DNA of 64,000 nt from Kordiimonas aestuarii (GCF_025574465.1 NZ_JAOBPP010000009.1:1-64000), one strand, 5' to 3'; positions 43,601 through 54,840 are shown, counted from the stretch's first letter. Numbers and translations: made by a program. Notes: generated by a model not told the origin, from the letters alone.

Positions 43601-44998
43601 CTAGATATGCAGCGCGTGGCCGAGCGACTTGAGCGCGGCTTCCTGGAAGCCCTCGCTTTGGGTCGGGTGGGCATGGATCGTACCGGCGATATCCTCAAGC
43701 CGTGCGCCCATTTCAAGCGCGAGCGAGAAGGCGGCCGACAGTTCAGATACGCCTTTGCCAACCGCCTGAATACCCAGCACCACATGGTTGTCGTTGCGGG
43801 CGACGATGCGCACAAAGCCGTCCTCGGCCTCCATGGTCATCGCGCGGCCATTGGCCATGAAGGGGAACTGGTCCACCTTGATGTCATAACCCGCTTCCGT
43901 GGCTTGTTCTGGCGACAGGCCTGCGGTGACAATCTCGGGATCGGTGAAACACACCGCGGGGATGGAGACCTTGTCGAACGTGCGGTTTTTACCCGCGATG
44001 ATCTCCGCGACCATTTCGCCCTGTGCCATGGCACGGTGTGCCAGCATGGGCTCGCCCGTCAGGTCACCAATGGCATAAACACCGGTCATTGAGGTCTGGC
44101 ACTTGTCGTCTATCGCCACCACACGGCCGTTCATGGTGAGGTCAAGGCCTTCAAGGCCCCAGCCTTCCGTCTTGGCTCGGCGGCCGACGGTGACAAGGAT
44201 CTTGTCAGACTTGATCTCTTCCTCGTTGCCATTCTTGGTCTCAACCACGAGCGACTTGCCGTCTTTCGACAAGCCCTTGGCCTTGGTTTCCGTCAAAACC
44301 TTGACACCAAGCTTCTTGAGGCTTGCGACAACCGGTTTGGTCAGGTCCTTGTCATATTGGGCCAGAACACGTTTCAATGCTTCCACAACCGTGACCTTGG
44401 CGCCCATCTTTGCGTAGGCGATGCCGAGCTCAAGCCCGATGTAGCCGCCGCCGATCACCGTCAGTTTGCCTGGCACCTTGTCAAGCGACAGGGCTTCGGT
44501 GGAGGAGATAACATTCTCGCCATAGGGCAGGGATGGTATCTCTACCGGCACGGAACCGGTGGCGAGGATGACATGCTCCGCTTTGACGGTCACGGTGCCG
44601 TCTTCGGTCGCGACTTCACAGGTTTTGCCGTCAACCATGGTGCCCCAACCGGCGACGTGCCTGACCTTGTTCTTCTTGAACAGGCCGCCAATACCGCCTG
44701 TGAGGCGCTTCACAATGCCGTCTTTCCACGCCACGGTTTTCTTGAAATCGAGCTTGGGTTTCTCGAGCGAGATCCCAAGCGCGTTTTCGCCCGTGAAATG
44801 CATGACTTTCTCGAACTCGTCCCCGGCGTGAATCATGGCCTTTGACGGGATACAGCCTACATTGAGGCAGGTACCGCCAAGTTCCTGGCCTTCAACACAT
44901 ACGGTGTCGAAGCCAAGCTGGCCGGCACGGATGGCGGCAACATAGCCACCGGGCCCACCACCCAGCACGAGCACTTTACAGTTAATCGTCTCTGACAT
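43601..44998 (-). CDS. lpd: Dihydrolipoyl dehydrogenase (E3)
   Basis: A 465-residue flavoprotein that reoxidises the lipoyl group of the 2-oxoacid dehydrogenase complex with NAD. The FAD motif [21 protein letters not shown], the redox disulfide in [15 protein letters not shown], the NAD motif [20 protein letters not shown], and the C-terminal catalytic [13 protein letters not shown] are all present. The ATG follows directly on the E2 stop codon, with GGAGG inside the E2 end, so translation is coupled. Its position makes it the dedicated E3 of the branched-chain complex. Confidence 0.95.
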   Translation of the reverse strand: MSETINCKVLVLGGGPGGYVAAIRAGQLGFDTVCVEGQELGGTCLNVGCIPSKAMIHAGDEFEKVMHFTGENALGISLEKPKLDFKKTVAWKDGIVKRLTGGIGGLFKKNKVRHVAGWGTMVDGKTCEVATEDGTVTVKAEHVILATGSVPVEIPSLPYGENVISSTEALSLDKVPGKLTVIGGGYIGLELGIAYAKMGAKVTVVEALKRVLAQYDKDLTKPVVASLKKLGVKVLTETKAKGLSKDGKSLVVETKNGNEEEIKSDKILVTVGRRAKTEGWGLEGLDLTMNGRVVAIDDKCQTSMTGVYAIGDLTGEPMLAHRAMAQGEMVAEIIAGKNRTFDKVSIPAVCFTDPEIVTAGLSPEQATEAGYDIKVDQFPFMANGRAMTMEAEDGFVRIVARNDNHVVLGIQAVGKGVSELSAAFSLALEMGARLEDIAGTIHAHPTQSEGFQEAALKSLGHALHI

Positions 44999-46309
44999 TT
45001 ACGCCTCCATGAAGAGAATGGCCGGGTTTTCAAGGAGATTGCGGATCTCCTGAATATATTCGGCCGCGTCCCAACCGTCGACAATACGGTGATCGAAGGA
45101 GGACGACAGGTTCATGATCTTGCGCGGTACAAAACCGCCGTCTTTGAACACCGGACGCACGGCAACCTTGTTGACGCCGACAATCGCCACCTCGGGGCTG
45201 TTGATAACCGGCGTGGAAACAATGCCTCCCATGCGGCCGAGGCTTGAAAGCGTAATGGTTGAACCCGTTAGCTCTTCCCGCTTGATAGATCCATCGCGCG
45301 CGGCACTGGCAAGGCGTTTGGCCTCGTCGGCAAGGCCCCAGATATCAAGGGCTTCCGCGTGTCTGATAACCGGCACCATCAGGCCGCCCGGCGTTTGCGC
45401 AGCCATGCCGATATGTGCTGCACCGTAGGTGTAGAGCATATCTTCATCGTCGTCATAGTGGCTGCTTAGCTTCGGCTGAACCTTCAGCGCCCGCACCATT
45501 GCCATCATGATAAAGGGCAGGATGGTAAGCTTCGGCTGGTCATCGCGCTTGGCGGCATTCAGGTGTTCGCGCAGGCTTTCAACCTCGGTTACGTCCACCT
45601 CCTCCACATAGGTGATGTGGGGGATGCGGCGCTTGGCGTCCTGCATGCGTTCGGCGATCTTGCGCCTGAGACCAATCACGCGGGTTTCCGTAACCCCGGT
45701 ATTGGGTCTGCGCCCGGAACCAACAACAGCGGGTGCGCTGTCGCCGGAGATATAGGCATCCAGGTCTTCGTGGCTGATGCGGCCTGCGGGGCCGGTACCA
45801 TGCACATACTGTAGCTTGATGCCTGCATCCAGCGCGCGTTTGCGCACGGCAGGAGAGGCCAGAGGTTTTTCGCCTTCGGCGCGCGGTGCACCGGTATGGG
45901 CCTTCATGGCCGACGGCTTTGGAACCGGCGCTTTTTTGGGTTCAGGCTTGGAAGCCTCGGTCTTTTTAGGCGCGGACTCTGGCGCTTTTTCGGCTTTTTC
46001 GCTAGCCTTGGGTGCTTCTTCCGCCTTTTCCTCGGCTTTTGGTGTGTCCGGGATGTTGTTCCCTTCCCCTTCCACCTCAAGCGCGATGATCACGGTGCCC
46101 ACGGGCGTCATTTCGCCGATATCGCCCAGGATTTCCTTAACCGTTCCGTCAACCGGGGACGGGATCTCAACCGTCGCCTTGTCGGTCATCACCGCGGCAA
46201 GAACATCGTCTTCCTGAACCGCGTCACCAACCTTGACATTCCATTCGACGATCTCGGCTTCGGTGATGCCTTCGCCGACATCCGGCATGCGTATCTTGTA
46301 AACACCCAT
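44999..46309 (-). CDS. bkdB: Branched-chain 2-oxoacid dehydrogenase E2 (lipoyl acyltransferase)
   Basis: A 436-residue dihydrolipoyl acyltransferase. The N-terminal lipoyl domain carries the modified Lys in MTDKATVEIPSP near residue 44. A long Ala/Pro/Lys/Glu linker follows at about residues 88-135. The E3-binding domain is ASPAVRKRALDAGI...GTGPAGRISHEDL, and the catalytic domain ends with FDHRIVDGWDAAEYI, which supplies the active-site His and Asp. I chose the ATG at 46309 because it follows GGAGG and starts the lipoyl domain. It lies two bases after the E1-beta gene. Confidence 0.94.
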   Translation of the reverse strand: MGVYKIRMPDVGEGITEAEIVEWNVKVGDAVQEDDVLAAVMTDKATVEIPSPVDGTVKEILGDIGEMTPVGTVIIALEVEGEGNNIPDTPKAEEKAEEAPKASEKAEKAPESAPKKTEASKPEPKKAPVPKPSAMKAHTGAPRAEGEKPLASPAVRKRALDAGIKLQYVHGTGPAGRISHEDLDAYISGDSAPAVVGSGRRPNTGVTETRVIGLRRKIAERMQDAKRRIPHITYVEEVDVTEVESLREHLNAAKRDDQPKLTILPFIMMAMVRALKVQPKLSSHYDDDEDMLYTYGAAHIGMAAQTPGGLMVPVIRHAEALDIWGLADEAKRLASAARDGSIKREELTGSTITLSSLGRMGGIVSTPVINSPEVAIVGVNKVAVRPVFKDGGFVPRKIMNLSSSFDHRIVDGWDAAEYIQEIRNLLENPAILFMEA

Positions 46310-46311
46310 GA

Positions 46312-47325
46312 TCAAGCCTCCATCATCGCTTTGAGTTCTTTGCCAACCCGCGCCGGTCCGGGGAAATAATCCCATTCCTGAGCGTGGGGGTAGGGGGTAT
46401 CCCAGCCTGCGACACGCACAACCGGGCTTTCCAGGTGATAGAAACAGCGTTCCTGCACCTGCGCGGCCAGTTCGGCGCCAAAGCCCGAGGTCAGTGTCGC
46501 CTCATGCAGCACCATGCAGCGGCCGGTCTTTTCAACCGACTTTACAACGGTGTCGATATCCAGCGGCATCAGGGACCTGAGGTCGATAATCTCGGCGTTG
46601 ATGCCGGTTTCCTTCACTGCGGCTTCGGCAACATAGACCATGGTGCCATAGGTGAGGATGGTGACATCATCGCCCTCTGCAAATACCTTTGCCTTGCCGA
46701 TCTCCACCGTGTAGTGGCCTTCCGGCACCTCACCCAGCGGGTGTTTGGACCAGTTGGAGGCCGGGCGGTCATGGTGGCCGTCAAACGGGCCATTATACAG
46801 GCGCTTTGGTTCAAGGAAAATGACCGGGTCGTCGTCCTCGATCGAAGCGATCAGCAGGCCCTTGGCGTCATAAGGGTTTGACGGGATCACCGTCTTCACG
46901 CCAGAGACGTGGGTGAAAAGCGATTCCGGGCTCTGGCTATGGGTCTGGCCACCAAAAATGCCGCCGCCGCAGGGCGTGCGGATCGTGATGGGGCAGGTGA
47001 AATCCTTGTTCGAGCGGTAGCGTATCCGCGCGGCTTCCGAGACGATCTGGTCATAGGCTGGATAGATATAATCAGCGAACTGGATCTCGACACAGGGCCG
47101 GATGCCATAGGCGCCCATGCCGATGGCGGTGCCGACAATGCCGCTTTCGTTGATCGGGCTGTCGAAGACACGGTTCGTGCCATATTTTTTTTGCAAGCCC
47201 GCCGTGCAGCGGAATACGCCGCCGAAATAGCCCACGTCCTCGCCGTAGACGACCACATTGTCATCCTGGCCAAGTTTCACATCCATCGCATCGCGGATGG
47301 CTTCAATCATTGACATGCGCGGCAT
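46312..47325 (-). CDS. bkdA2: Branched-chain 2-oxoacid dehydrogenase E1, beta subunit
   Basis: A 337-residue transketolase-like beta subunit of the thiamine-dependent E1. It shows MIEAIRDAMDVKLGQDDNVVVYGEDVGYFGGVFR, where the catalytic Glu region lies. DSPINESGIVGTAIGMGAYGIRPCVEIQFADYIYPA follows, and GGGIFGGQTHSQSPE is characteristic of branched-chain rather than pyruvate enzymes. The C-terminal transketolase domain contains LRSLMPLDIDTVVKSVEKTGR. GGGAG from the end of the preceding gene serves as ribosome site. Confidence 0.94.
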   Translation of the reverse strand: MPRMSMIEAIRDAMDVKLGQDDNVVVYGEDVGYFGGVFRCTAGLQKKYGTNRVFDSPINESGIVGTAIGMGAYGIRPCVEIQFADYIYPAYDQIVSEAARIRYRSNKDFTCPITIRTPCGGGIFGGQTHSQSPESLFTHVSGVKTVIPSNPYDAKGLLIASIEDDDPVIFLEPKRLYNGPFDGHHDRPASNWSKHPLGEVPEGHYTVEIGKAKVFAEGDDVTILTYGTMVYVAEAAVKETGINAEIIDLRSLMPLDIDTVVKSVEKTGRCMVLHEATLTSGFGAELAAQVQERCFYHLESPVVRVAGWDTPYPHAQEWDYFPGPARVGKELKAMMEA

Positions 47326-47327
47326 GG

Positions 47328-48554
47328 TTATACTCCCATCTTCTGACGCTGTTCACGAAGGTGCTGTGGCATTTCCTTGTAAACATCATCAAACATGTCT
47401 TTGGGGCTCGCACCTGAACCCATGACGCCGTAGCTCTCGGCTTCTTTGGTCGCAGCGCGGATTTCATCGTTATACTCGGCCTCAGCCTGAACCTGTTGTT
47501 CATCGCTCCAGAGCTTGCGGGCGACAAGATAGTTCTTCAGCCGCAGGATCGGGTCGCCAAGCGGCCAGGCTTCGGATTCTTCCTTGGGCCGGTACTGGCT
47601 CGGATCGTCAGACGTGGAGTGCGGAGCAACGCGGTAAGTGACCCATTCAATCAGGGTCGGGCCGAAACCATGGCGGGCCCTGTCAACGGCCCACTTGCTC
47701 GCTGCATATACTGCGAGGAAGTCGTTGCCATCCACGCGCAGGGCAGGGATGTCATAGCCAAGCGCGCGCTCGGCAAAGGTGGCGTGGTCGCCGCCCGCGA
47801 TGCCGCGGAACGAGGAGATCGCCCACTGGTTATTCACCACATTGAGGATAACGGGCGGCTTGTATACCGACGCATTGACGAGCGAGGCATGAAAGTCGGT
47901 CGCGGCTGTGGAGCCATCGCCAATCCAACCCGCCGCCACCTTGGTGTCACCTTTGATCGCGCTTGCCATCGCCCAGCCAACGGCCTGAATGAACTGTGTG
48001 CCAAGGTTGCCGGAGATTGAGAAAAAGCCATGTTCCTTCGAGGAATACATGATCGGCAACTGGCGGCCTTTGAGCGGGTCGCGCGAATTTGAGAGTATCT
48101 GGCAGATCATATCAACCATGGGATAGTCGGTTGACAAGAGCAGGCCTTGCTGGCGATAGGTCGGGAAGTTCATGTCGCCTTTTGACAGTGCGGCCCGAAA
48201 ACCAACTGCAATCGCTTCCTCGCCGGTACACTTCATGTAGAAGGATGTTTTGCCCTGCCGCTGAAGCGTCATCATGCGCTCGTCATACGCCCGCACGCGG
48301 ATCATGTTCTTGAGGCCCTTGAGCAGGACATCATCGTCCAGCCCTTCTGCCCATTCACCGACCGCTTCACCATCCGTGTTCAGCACGCGGATCATGGTCG
48401 ATGCCAATTCCTTCATATCGGCCGCAGGACAGTCGACATCCGGTCGGCGTACTGAGCCGGCTTCAGGAATGACAATGCCGTCAAAGTTTGGCGCATCGCC
48501 GGGGCGGCCCGGCGGTTCAGGTACATGAAATTTTAGTGGTCCGTATTCAGACAT
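47328..48554 (-). CDS. bkdA1: Branched-chain 2-oxoacid dehydrogenase E1, alpha subunit
   Basis: A 408-residue E1 alpha subunit closely resembling Pseudomonas BkdA1, including the N-terminal YGPLKFHVPEPPGRPGD and the SNSRDPLKGRQLPIMYS block. The thiamine diphosphate motif GDGSTAATDFHASL continues to NVVNNQWAIS, and the phosphorylation-loop region is YRVAPHSTSDDPSQYRP. It is the first gene of the operon bkdA1-bkdA2-bkdB-lpd and decarboxylates the keto acids of Leu, Ile and Val. Only a weak purine-rich site precedes the ATG. A long palindrome lies 51-81 bases upstream. Confidence 0.95.
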   Translation of the reverse strand: MSEYGPLKFHVPEPPGRPGDAPNFDGIVIPEAGSVRRPDVDCPAADMKELASTMIRVLNTDGEAVGEWAEGLDDDVLLKGLKNMIRVRAYDERMMTLQRQGKTSFYMKCTGEEAIAVGFRAALSKGDMNFPTYRQQGLLLSTDYPMVDMICQILSNSRDPLKGRQLPIMYSSKEHGFFSISGNLGTQFIQAVGWAMASAIKGDTKVAAGWIGDGSTAATDFHASLVNASVYKPPVILNVVNNQWAISSFRGIAGGDHATFAERALGYDIPALRVDGNDFLAVYAASKWAVDRARHGFGPTLIEWVTYRVAPHSTSDDPSQYRPKEESEAWPLGDPILRLKNYLVARKLWSDEQQVQAEAEYNDEIRAATKEAESYGVMGSGASPKDMFDDVYKEMPQHLREQRQKMGV

Positions 48555-49107
48555 GACGCTTCACACCCTTATCGTGGTTATCAGCACTGGGTTTTTCACC
48601 CTTGAAAAATATGTCAGCAACACTGACTTATTTTTTGAAAAAATCAATCTTTTTCTCTAGCCCCCGGCTTTGCCATCGGGCTGGATTTGTTTGCATACTC
48701 GTCTGGCGCGAGCGCCGATTATACCCCCACTGCGCATATGCTGTATAGGCGGGTTGTGGAAACTCCCACAAATCCCCTTGTTTCGGCACCCTCCGTTCGC
48801 GTCGATTATGCCAAAGTCAGGGCGCAATGAGCTGTCGAACATCACCGGGATTTGCAATCTTACGTTAGCTTTAAGTCGCAATTTTGTAATTTTATGAAGA
48901 GCACGCTGTTATTTCAGCGATTGTTGAGGAAATGTATCATACCGCATTCATAAATAACGGTATTTTACGGTTGAGTGAGTCGGCAGCTGATGGCACGAAA
49001 AAGTGGTATCTGCGCCGCACGGTTTTCGCTCACTTTCCGCACAGGTTTCGCACAGTTTCCGCCCGATTCAGGCACACATTTGTGCATGCCGGAACGGCTT
49101 TCCGTGG
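48555..49107. promoter_or_regulatory. Intergenic region upstream of bkd operon with long palindrome
   Basis: This 553-base region has no credible gene. At 48605-48635 two 13-base arms, AAAAATATGTCAG and CTGACTTATTTTT, flank five bases and match at 12 of 13 positions. It is placed where a bkd operator would be expected. Another short inverted repeat (TACCG / CGGTA) lies near 48940-48962. The remainder, up to the ivd stop at 49108, shows no clear terminator or RNA gene. Confidence 0.45.
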
Positions 49108-50274
49108 TTAGGCTGTTTCGTTGAACAGTTCACGTCCAATCAGCATACGGCGGATCTCGCTGGTGCCTGCGCCAATCTCGTAAAGCTTGGCATCGCGCCA
49201 CAGGCGGCCGGTCGGATACTCGTTGATATAGCCGTTACCGCCAAGTGTCTGGATTGCTTCACCCGCCATCCATGTAGCCTTTTCACTGGCGAACAGGATA
49301 CAGCCAGCGGCGTCCTTGCGCGTGGTTTCTCCCCGATCGCATGCGGCCGCCACGGCATAAACATAGGCGCGGGATGCACCCCAGGTGGAATACATATCGG
49401 CAAGCTTACCTTGCATTAGCTGAAAGGTTCCAATGGCTTGGCCGAATTGGCTGCGCTCATGCACATAGGGCACAACCGTATCAAGACAGGCGCGCATAAT
49501 GCCAAGCGAGCCGCCGGAAAGCACAACGCGTTCATAGTCAAGGCCTGACATCAGGACGTTTACGCCGCGGCCTTCCTCTCCAACGATATTCTCATAGGGC
49601 ACAAAACAGTCCTCGAACACCAGTTCGCAGGTGTTGGACCCACGCATGCCAAGTTTGTCCAGCTTCTGCGCGGTTGAGAAACCCTTCATACCTTTTTCAA
49701 CAATGAAAGCCGTAATACCGCGCGGGCCGGCATCCATATCCGTCTTGGCGTAAACCACCAGCACATCGGCGTCCGGGCCATTGGTGATCCACATTTTGTT
49801 GCCGTTAAGAACAAAGCCATCATCGGTCTTTTCGGCTCTCAGGCGCATGGAAACCACGTCGGATCCGGCGCCGGGCTCAGACATCGCTAGCGCACCAACA
49901 TGTTCGCCGGAGATCAGCTTGGGCAGATATTTCGCCTTCTGCACCGCGTTCGCGTTTTTGGTGATCTGGTTGACACACAGGTTTGAATGTGCGCCGTAGC
50001 TGAGACCAACGCTGGCTGATGCGCGGCTGATTTCTTCCATAGCCACCACATGCGCGAGATAGCCCATGTCAGCGCCGCCATGTTCTTCAGGGGCGGTCAT
50101 GCCGAGAATGCCCAGTTCACCCATTTTTTGCCAAAGGTCTGATGGGAAAAGGTTTTTCTCGTCAATTTCTGCGGCACGTGGGGCGATTTCGTCACGGGCA
50201 AAACGTGACACGCTTTCGCGCAGCATCTCAATCTCTTCACCGTGGCCAAACTTTAAATGCGGAAACTCAAACAT
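49108..50274 (-). CDS. liuA: Isovaleryl-CoA dehydrogenase
   Basis: A 388-residue acyl-CoA dehydrogenase with strong similarity to isovaleryl-CoA dehydrogenases. It shows the FAD motif [20 protein letters not shown] near residue 130 and [42 protein letters not shown] provides the catalytic Glu region of this branch (YERVVL), and the end reads [39 protein letters not shown]. It catalyses the step after the bkd complex in leucine breakdown. It is the last gene of the cluster, 28 bases after the carboxylase alpha gene. Confidence 0.95.
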   Translation of the reverse strand: MFEFPHLKFGHGEEIEMLRESVSRFARDEIAPRAAEIDEKNLFPSDLWQKMGELGILGMTAPEEHGGADMGYLAHVVAMEEISRASASVGLSYGAHSNLCVNQITKNANAVQKAKYLPKLISGEHVGALAMSEPGAGSDVVSMRLRAEKTDDGFVLNGNKMWITNGPDADVLVVYAKTDMDAGPRGITAFIVEKGMKGFSTAQKLDKLGMRGSNTCELVFEDCFVPYENIVGEEGRGVNVLMSGLDYERVVLSGGSLGIMRACLDTVVPYVHERSQFGQAIGTFQLMQGKLADMYSTWGASRAYVYAVAAACDRGETTRKDAAGCILFASEKATWMAGEAIQTLGGNGYINEYPTGRLWRDAKLYEIGAGTSEIRRMLIGRELFNETA

Positions 50275-50302
50275 TCTCGGGGGTTCCTTCTGGGGGTGTT
50301 TT

Positions 50303-52312
50303 TTATTCTGTATCTTGGATGTTCAGCAGCACAGCACCGCCGGTGACCTGATCGCCGGCCTTCAGGCCAAGGCCTGTGACTTTGCCGTCGCGCGGTGCGT
50401 TGATTGTCTGCTCCATCTTCATGGCTTCCATGACCAGAAGAGGCTGGCCTTTTTCGACGATGTCACCATCGGCAACCTTCACATCAAGGATTTTTCCAGG
50501 CATGGGCGCGAGGATGGTGCCGGGGCCGTCGGCTTCGTCATCACCGCCGCCATCACGGGCATGTCGGGCAAGGGTGAGGGTGGCTTCGCCCTTGACAAGG
50601 GTGACGTGTTTATCGTCCACCTCGGCAAACAGGCGCTCCCGGCGGCCTTCCATCACATAGGTGAACACGTTGTCCGCAAAACTGACAATATCGGCCGCGA
50701 AGCTTGCAGCGCCAATTTCTGCAGTCAGATGTGTGCCATCCTCCCGCATTTTGACAGTCAGGACATCGTTTTCACCCTTATCAAACCATAGCTGTTCGCT
50801 GGCGGGCAGGTTCATGCGGAAAGCGTCGAGAATGGCCCATGGATCATCGCCGCCTGCACGCGCCTGTCGGGCCGCCACTATAGCGAAGGATGCAACCGCA
50901 TAATCCCTGTTTGTCGGGACAGGTTTTTTAAGCAGCGTATCTTTATGCTCCTCAATGAAACCCGTGTGCACGTCGCCGTTGGCAAAGTCCTGTTCTGACA
51001 AGGCGGCCAAAAGGAAATCCCTGTTTGTTTTCAAACCCGTTACCGGGGTTTCTTGCACAAGGTTCCGAAGAGCATCGATGGCCTGCTGGCGGTCTTCACC
51101 CCACGCGATCAGCTTCGCGATCATCGGGTCATAGTGGATGGAAACCTCATCGCCAGCACGCACACCAGCGTCGATACGGCCCGTGGGACCGGGGTCTGCG
51201 AATGGGTCAAACAGCCTGACCCTGCCGGTGGCGGGCAGGAAGTCATTATAGGGGTCTTCCGCGTAAAGGCGCACTTCGACCGCGTGCCCATCGGTAAGCA
51301 CGTCGATTTCGTCCTGGCTAAGGGGCAACGGGTTGCCCTCCGCAATGCGGATTTGCCATTCAACAAGGTCTTGCCCGGTGATCATCTCGGTCACCGGGTG
51401 TTCCACCTGCAGGCGGGTGTTCATTTCCATGAAGAAGAAAGGCGCATCGTCAAGGCCATTGGCGACATCAACGATAAATTCGACCGTGCCTGCACCCTGA
51501 TAGCCGATGGCCTCTGCGGCACGGACGGCAGCATCCCCCATCGCACCTCGCATCTCAACGCTCATGCCGGGGGCAGGGGCTTCTTCCACCACTTTCTGAT
51601 GGCGACGCTGAAGGGAACAGTCGCGTTCAAACAGGTGAACGGCTATGCCCTCACTGTCGCCAAAAACCTGAAGCTCAATATGGCGTGGCTTCTGGATATA
51701 TTTCTCAATCAAGAGCGTTTCGTTACCGAAGGAGTTTTTACCCTCGCGCCTGGCACCTTCAATGGCAGCCGGAAGATCCTTGGCGTCAAACACCTTGCGC
51801 ATGCCCTTGCCGCCGCCGCCAGCGACAGCCTTGATCAGGACAGGGTAGCCCACGCGTTCTGCCTCGCGGGTGAGGGTCTCCAGCGTTTGGTCTTCACCGT
51901 GATAGCCGGGTACGACGGGCACACCTGCGTCTTCCATCAACTGTTTCGCAGCACCCTTGAGCGCCATAGCGCGCATAGAAGCGGCAGAAGGGCCGACAAA
52001 GATAATGCCGTTTTCCTCACATGCCTCTGCAAATGCAGGGTTTTCCGACAGGAAACCATAGCCCGGGTGCACGGCGTCCGCGCCGGTAACCTTGCAGGCG
52101 TTCAGGATTTTGTCTGCTTTCAGGTAGCTCTCTGTTGCTTGCGCCGGGCCGATATGGACGGCTTCGTCCGCCATTTCGACATGCAGGGCCTTTGCATCAG
52201 CGTCAGAATAGACAGCGACGGTTTTAATGCCCATGCGTTGGCAAGTTGAGATAACCCGGCAGGCAATTTCACCCCGGTTGGCGATCAGCAGTTTTTTGAT
52301 GCGGTTGCTCAT
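50303..52312 (-). CDS. liuD: 3-Methylcrotonyl-CoA carboxylase, alpha (biotin) subunit
   Basis: A 669-residue biotin carboxylase with fused biotin carrier. The N-terminal [17 protein letters not shown] and the ATP-grasp motif [14 protein letters not shown] open the carboxylase. [25 protein letters not shown] completes the core, and the C-terminal biotinyl domain has the modified Lys in [11 protein letters not shown]. The length and the BT-like linker before the biotin domain match acyl-CoA carboxylase alpha chains. The start codon overlaps the end of the hydratase gene (ATGA), which indicates coupling. Context in the leucine cluster makes methylcrotonyl-CoA the substrate. Confidence 0.94.
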   Translation of the reverse strand: MSNRIKKLLIANRGEIACRVISTCQRMGIKTVAVYSDADAKALHVEMADEAVHIGPAQATESYLKADKILNACKVTGADAVHPGYGFLSENPAFAEACEENGIIFVGPSAASMRAMALKGAAKQLMEDAGVPVVPGYHGEDQTLETLTREAERVGYPVLIKAVAGGGGKGMRKVFDAKDLPAAIEGARREGKNSFGNETLLIEKYIQKPRHIELQVFGDSEGIAVHLFERDCSLQRRHQKVVEEAPAPGMSVEMRGAMGDAAVRAAEAIGYQGAGTVEFIVDVANGLDDAPFFFMEMNTRLQVEHPVTEMITGQDLVEWQIRIAEGNPLPLSQDEIDVLTDGHAVEVRLYAEDPYNDFLPATGRVRLFDPFADPGPTGRIDAGVRAGDEVSIHYDPMIAKLIAWGEDRQQAIDALRNLVQETPVTGLKTNRDFLLAALSEQDFANGDVHTGFIEEHKDTLLKKPVPTNRDYAVASFAIVAARQARAGGDDPWAILDAFRMNLPASEQLWFDKGENDVLTVKMREDGTHLTAEIGAASFAADIVSFADNVFTYVMEGRRERLFAEVDDKHVTLVKGEATLTLARHARDGGGDDEADGPGTILAPMPGKILDVKVADGDIVEKGQPLLVMEAMKMEQTINAPRDGKVTGLGLKAGDQVTGGAVLLNIQDTE

Positions 52313-53106
52313 GCGTCAACACTCCATACCGGTTTACGTTTCTCCAGAAAGGCTGACAGTCCTTCACGGCCCTCATCGCTGGCGCGGCGCGCTGCGATCC
52401 GGTGGGCTGTATTGGTGCGCAGTTCCTCGGTAATCTCTCGCTCTGCAACAGCGGAGATAAGGTCCTTGGCTTCCTGCTGAGCGACAGGGGCGCCAGCGAG
52501 GATGTTTTTAAGAAACACGTGCGCGAGACTGAAGGCATCCTGCAGGGATGGCGCCATTTCATGTACAAGGCCTATACGCCGGGCTTCGTCGGCGTCAAAG
52601 CGTTCTGCCGTCAGGAAATAACGCCGCGCAGCGCGGGCGCCAATTGCGGCCACTACATAGGGCGAGATCGTCGCAGGGGTCAGCCCAAGGCGTACTTCGG
52701 AGAGCGAAAACTTCGCCCCTTCCACAGCAATGGCGATGTCGCAGCAGGAGACCAGACCCACACCGCCGCCAAAAGTGGCGCCATTGACAATCGCGATTGT
52801 CGGCTTGGGGCAATTGTTGAGCGTGGACAGCATGCCAGAGAGTGTGAGCGCGTCGCGCATGTTCTGCTCTTCGGAATAGTGCGCGGCTTCCTTCATCCAG
52901 TTGAGGTCAGCGCCTGCCGAGAAGCTTTTCCCTGCACCCGTCAGCACTATCGCACGTACATCATCGTTGGCACCAAGCTTGCCGAAGGCGTTGTTGAGTT
53001 CCCAGATCAGGTCATCATTGAAAGCATTATGTACATCGGCGCGGTTCAAGGTAACTGTCGCGACGCCGCGTTCATCGATGCTGGTGAGAAGTGTGTCTAC
53101 CATCAT
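52309..53106 (-). CDS. liuC: Methylglutaconyl-CoA hydratase (crotonase family)
   Basis: A 265-residue crotonase-fold protein with the oxyanion motif AIVLTGAGKSFSAGADLNWMK and the IAIVNGATFGGGVGLVSCCDIAIA segment. The LSEVRLGLTPATISPYVVAAIG block follows, whose Glu is catalytic in hydratases. It hydrates 3-methylglutaconyl-CoA to HMG-CoA, between the carboxylase and HMG-CoA lyase steps. The start is one of two adjacent ATGs at 53106 and 53103, with AAGGAG upstream, and lies eight bases after the carboxylase beta gene. Confidence 0.92.
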   Translation of the reverse strand: MMVDTLLTSIDERGVATVTLNRADVHNAFNDDLIWELNNAFGKLGANDDVRAIVLTGAGKSFSAGADLNWMKEAAHYSEEQNMRDALTLSGMLSTLNNCPKPTIAIVNGATFGGGVGLVSCCDIAIAVEGAKFSLSEVRLGLTPATISPYVVAAIGARAARRYFLTAERFDADEARRIGLVHEMAPSLQDAFSLAHVFLKNILAGAPVAQQEAKDLISAVAEREITEELRTNTAHRIAARRASDEGREGLSAFLEKRKPVWSVDA

Positions 53107-53114
53107 GATACTCC

Positions 53115-54722
53115 TTACATCCGGAACACGCCGAACTTCGTCGGCTCAATGGGGGCATTCATGCTGGCGGAAAGCGCAAGGCCCAGCACCCGGCGGGTGT
53201 CTGCGGGGTCAATTACCCCGTCATCCCAGAGGCGGGCGCTGGCGTAATAGGGATGGCCCTGTTCCTCATACATCTCGCGAATGGGGGCCTTGAAAGCGTC
53301 TTCTTCCTTTGCGGACCATGCCTCGCCACGGGCTTCCATGCCGTCACGCTTGACGGTGGCAAGCACGCCTGCCGCTTGTTCACCACCCATCACGGAAATA
53401 CGGGCATTAGGCCACATCCAAAGGAAACGCGGTTGGTAGGCGCGGCCGCACATGCCGTAGTTACCGGCGCCGAAACTGCCGCCAATCAGGATGGTGAACT
53501 TGGGCACATTGGCACAAGCGACGGCTGTGACCATTTTGGCGCCGTCACGGGCGATACCACCGTTCTCATACTTCTGGCCGACCATGAAGCCGGTGATATT
53601 CTGCAGAAACACCAGCGGGATACCGCGCTGTGCACACAGTTCAACAAAGTGCGCCCCCTTGAGTGCGCTTTCCGAGAACAGAACGCCGTTGTTGGCAACA
53701 ATACCCACCGGGAAGCCGTGGATGTGGGCGAAGCCGCACACCAGTGTTTCACCGTAAAGCTTCTTGAACTCGTCAAATTCACTGCCGTCAACCACCCGGG
53801 CGATGATCTCCCGCACATCATAGGGCTGGCGCGTGTCCTTCGGGATAACGCCGTAAACCTCTTTGGGGCTATATAGCGGCTCGACGCTTTCGCGTTTCCT
53901 GAGCGGCAGTTCCTTGCCATGATTGAGATTGGATACAATTTTTCGGGCGAGCGCCAGCGCGTGATAGTCATCTTTTGCCAGATGATCGACAACGCCGGAT
54001 GTGCGCGCATGCACATCACCGCCACCGAGGTCCTCGGCTGTTACCACCTCGCCAGTGGCAGCCTTTACCAGCGGCGGGCCGCCGAGGAAAATGGTGCCTT
54101 GATTTTGTACGATGATGCTTTCGTCCGCCATGGCAGGCACATAGGCACCGCCTGCGGTACAGCTACCCATCACAACCGCGATCTGTGGGATACCCATGGC
54201 CGACATGGTGGCCTGATTATAGAAAATACGGCCAAAATGATCTCGGTCCGGGAATACGTCATCCTGGTTTGGCAGATTGGCGCCGCCGCTGTCGACCAGA
54301 TAGATACAGGGCAAGCGGTTTTCCCGCGCAATTTCCTGAGCGCGCAGATGCTTTTTCACGGTTACCGGGTAATAGGTGCCGCCTTTTACCGTGGCATCGT
54401 TGCAGACGATCATGCATTCGGTGCCCTCGACAACCCCAATGCCGGTGATCACCCCGCCGGAGGCAATATCCGCGTCATACATGCCGTAAGCGGCGAGCTG
54501 GGACAGTTCCAGAAACGGGGTGCCCGGGTCAAGCAGTGTGTTCACGCGCTCACGCGGCAGCAGCTTGCCGCGCGATACGTGTTTCTCACGGGCGCGTTCA
54601 TGCCCACCAAGGCTTATGGTTGCGATCTTGGCACGCAGATCGGCAACTTGCGTTTCCATATGCGCGGCATTGGCTTCAAAGTCCGGTGTACCGGTGTGGA
54701 TGCCGGAGGTAATCACGGCCAT
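53115..54722 (-). CDS. liuB: 3-Methylcrotonyl-CoA carboxylase, beta (carboxyltransferase) subunit
   Basis: A 535-residue carboxyltransferase of the AccD5/PccB/MccB type. It has the N-terminal domain with [42 protein letters not shown], and [21 protein letters not shown], which is typical of methylcrotonyl rather than propionyl enzymes. The C-terminal domain contains [20 protein letters not shown] and [21 protein letters not shown]. The ATG at 54722 follows CAGGAGACAG; the upstream open frame has no site. It is the first gene of the cluster and divergent from a LysR gene. Confidence 0.95.
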   Translation of the reverse strand: MAVITSGIHTGTPDFEANAAHMETQVADLRAKIATISLGGHERAREKHVSRGKLLPRERVNTLLDPGTPFLELSQLAAYGMYDADIASGGVITGIGVVEGTECMIVCNDATVKGGTYYPVTVKKHLRAQEIARENRLPCIYLVDSGGANLPNQDDVFPDRDHFGRIFYNQATMSAMGIPQIAVVMGSCTAGGAYVPAMADESIIVQNQGTIFLGGPPLVKAATGEVVTAEDLGGGDVHARTSGVVDHLAKDDYHALALARKIVSNLNHGKELPLRKRESVEPLYSPKEVYGVIPKDTRQPYDVREIIARVVDGSEFDEFKKLYGETLVCGFAHIHGFPVGIVANNGVLFSESALKGAHFVELCAQRGIPLVFLQNITGFMVGQKYENGGIARDGAKMVTAVACANVPKFTILIGGSFGAGNYGMCGRAYQPRFLWMWPNARISVMGGEQAAGVLATVKRDGMEARGEAWSAKEEDAFKAPIREMYEEQGHPYYASARLWDDGVIDPADTRRVLGLALSASMNAPIEPTKFGVFRM

Positions 54723-54840
54723 AAACTGTCTCCTGAAATCGCACACTTTTGTCTGCCCGGGACCGGGCATTGCTCTTGCGTTCGGTGGCAATATATGGAA
54801 AAGGGTGGTATTGGTAAAATTGATTGATAAAATGGAAACC

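Noticed and set aside
48657..48897. Short open frames on both strands in the bkd-liu gap
   Set aside because: Both are about 75 codons, overlap one another, lack ribosome sites and show no domain-like sequence.
51053..52249. A 398-codon open frame on the plus strand opposite liuD
   Set aside because: It lies wholly antisense to a convincing carboxylase gene, has no recognisable motif or ribosome site, and arises from the GC-rich codon usage of the real gene.
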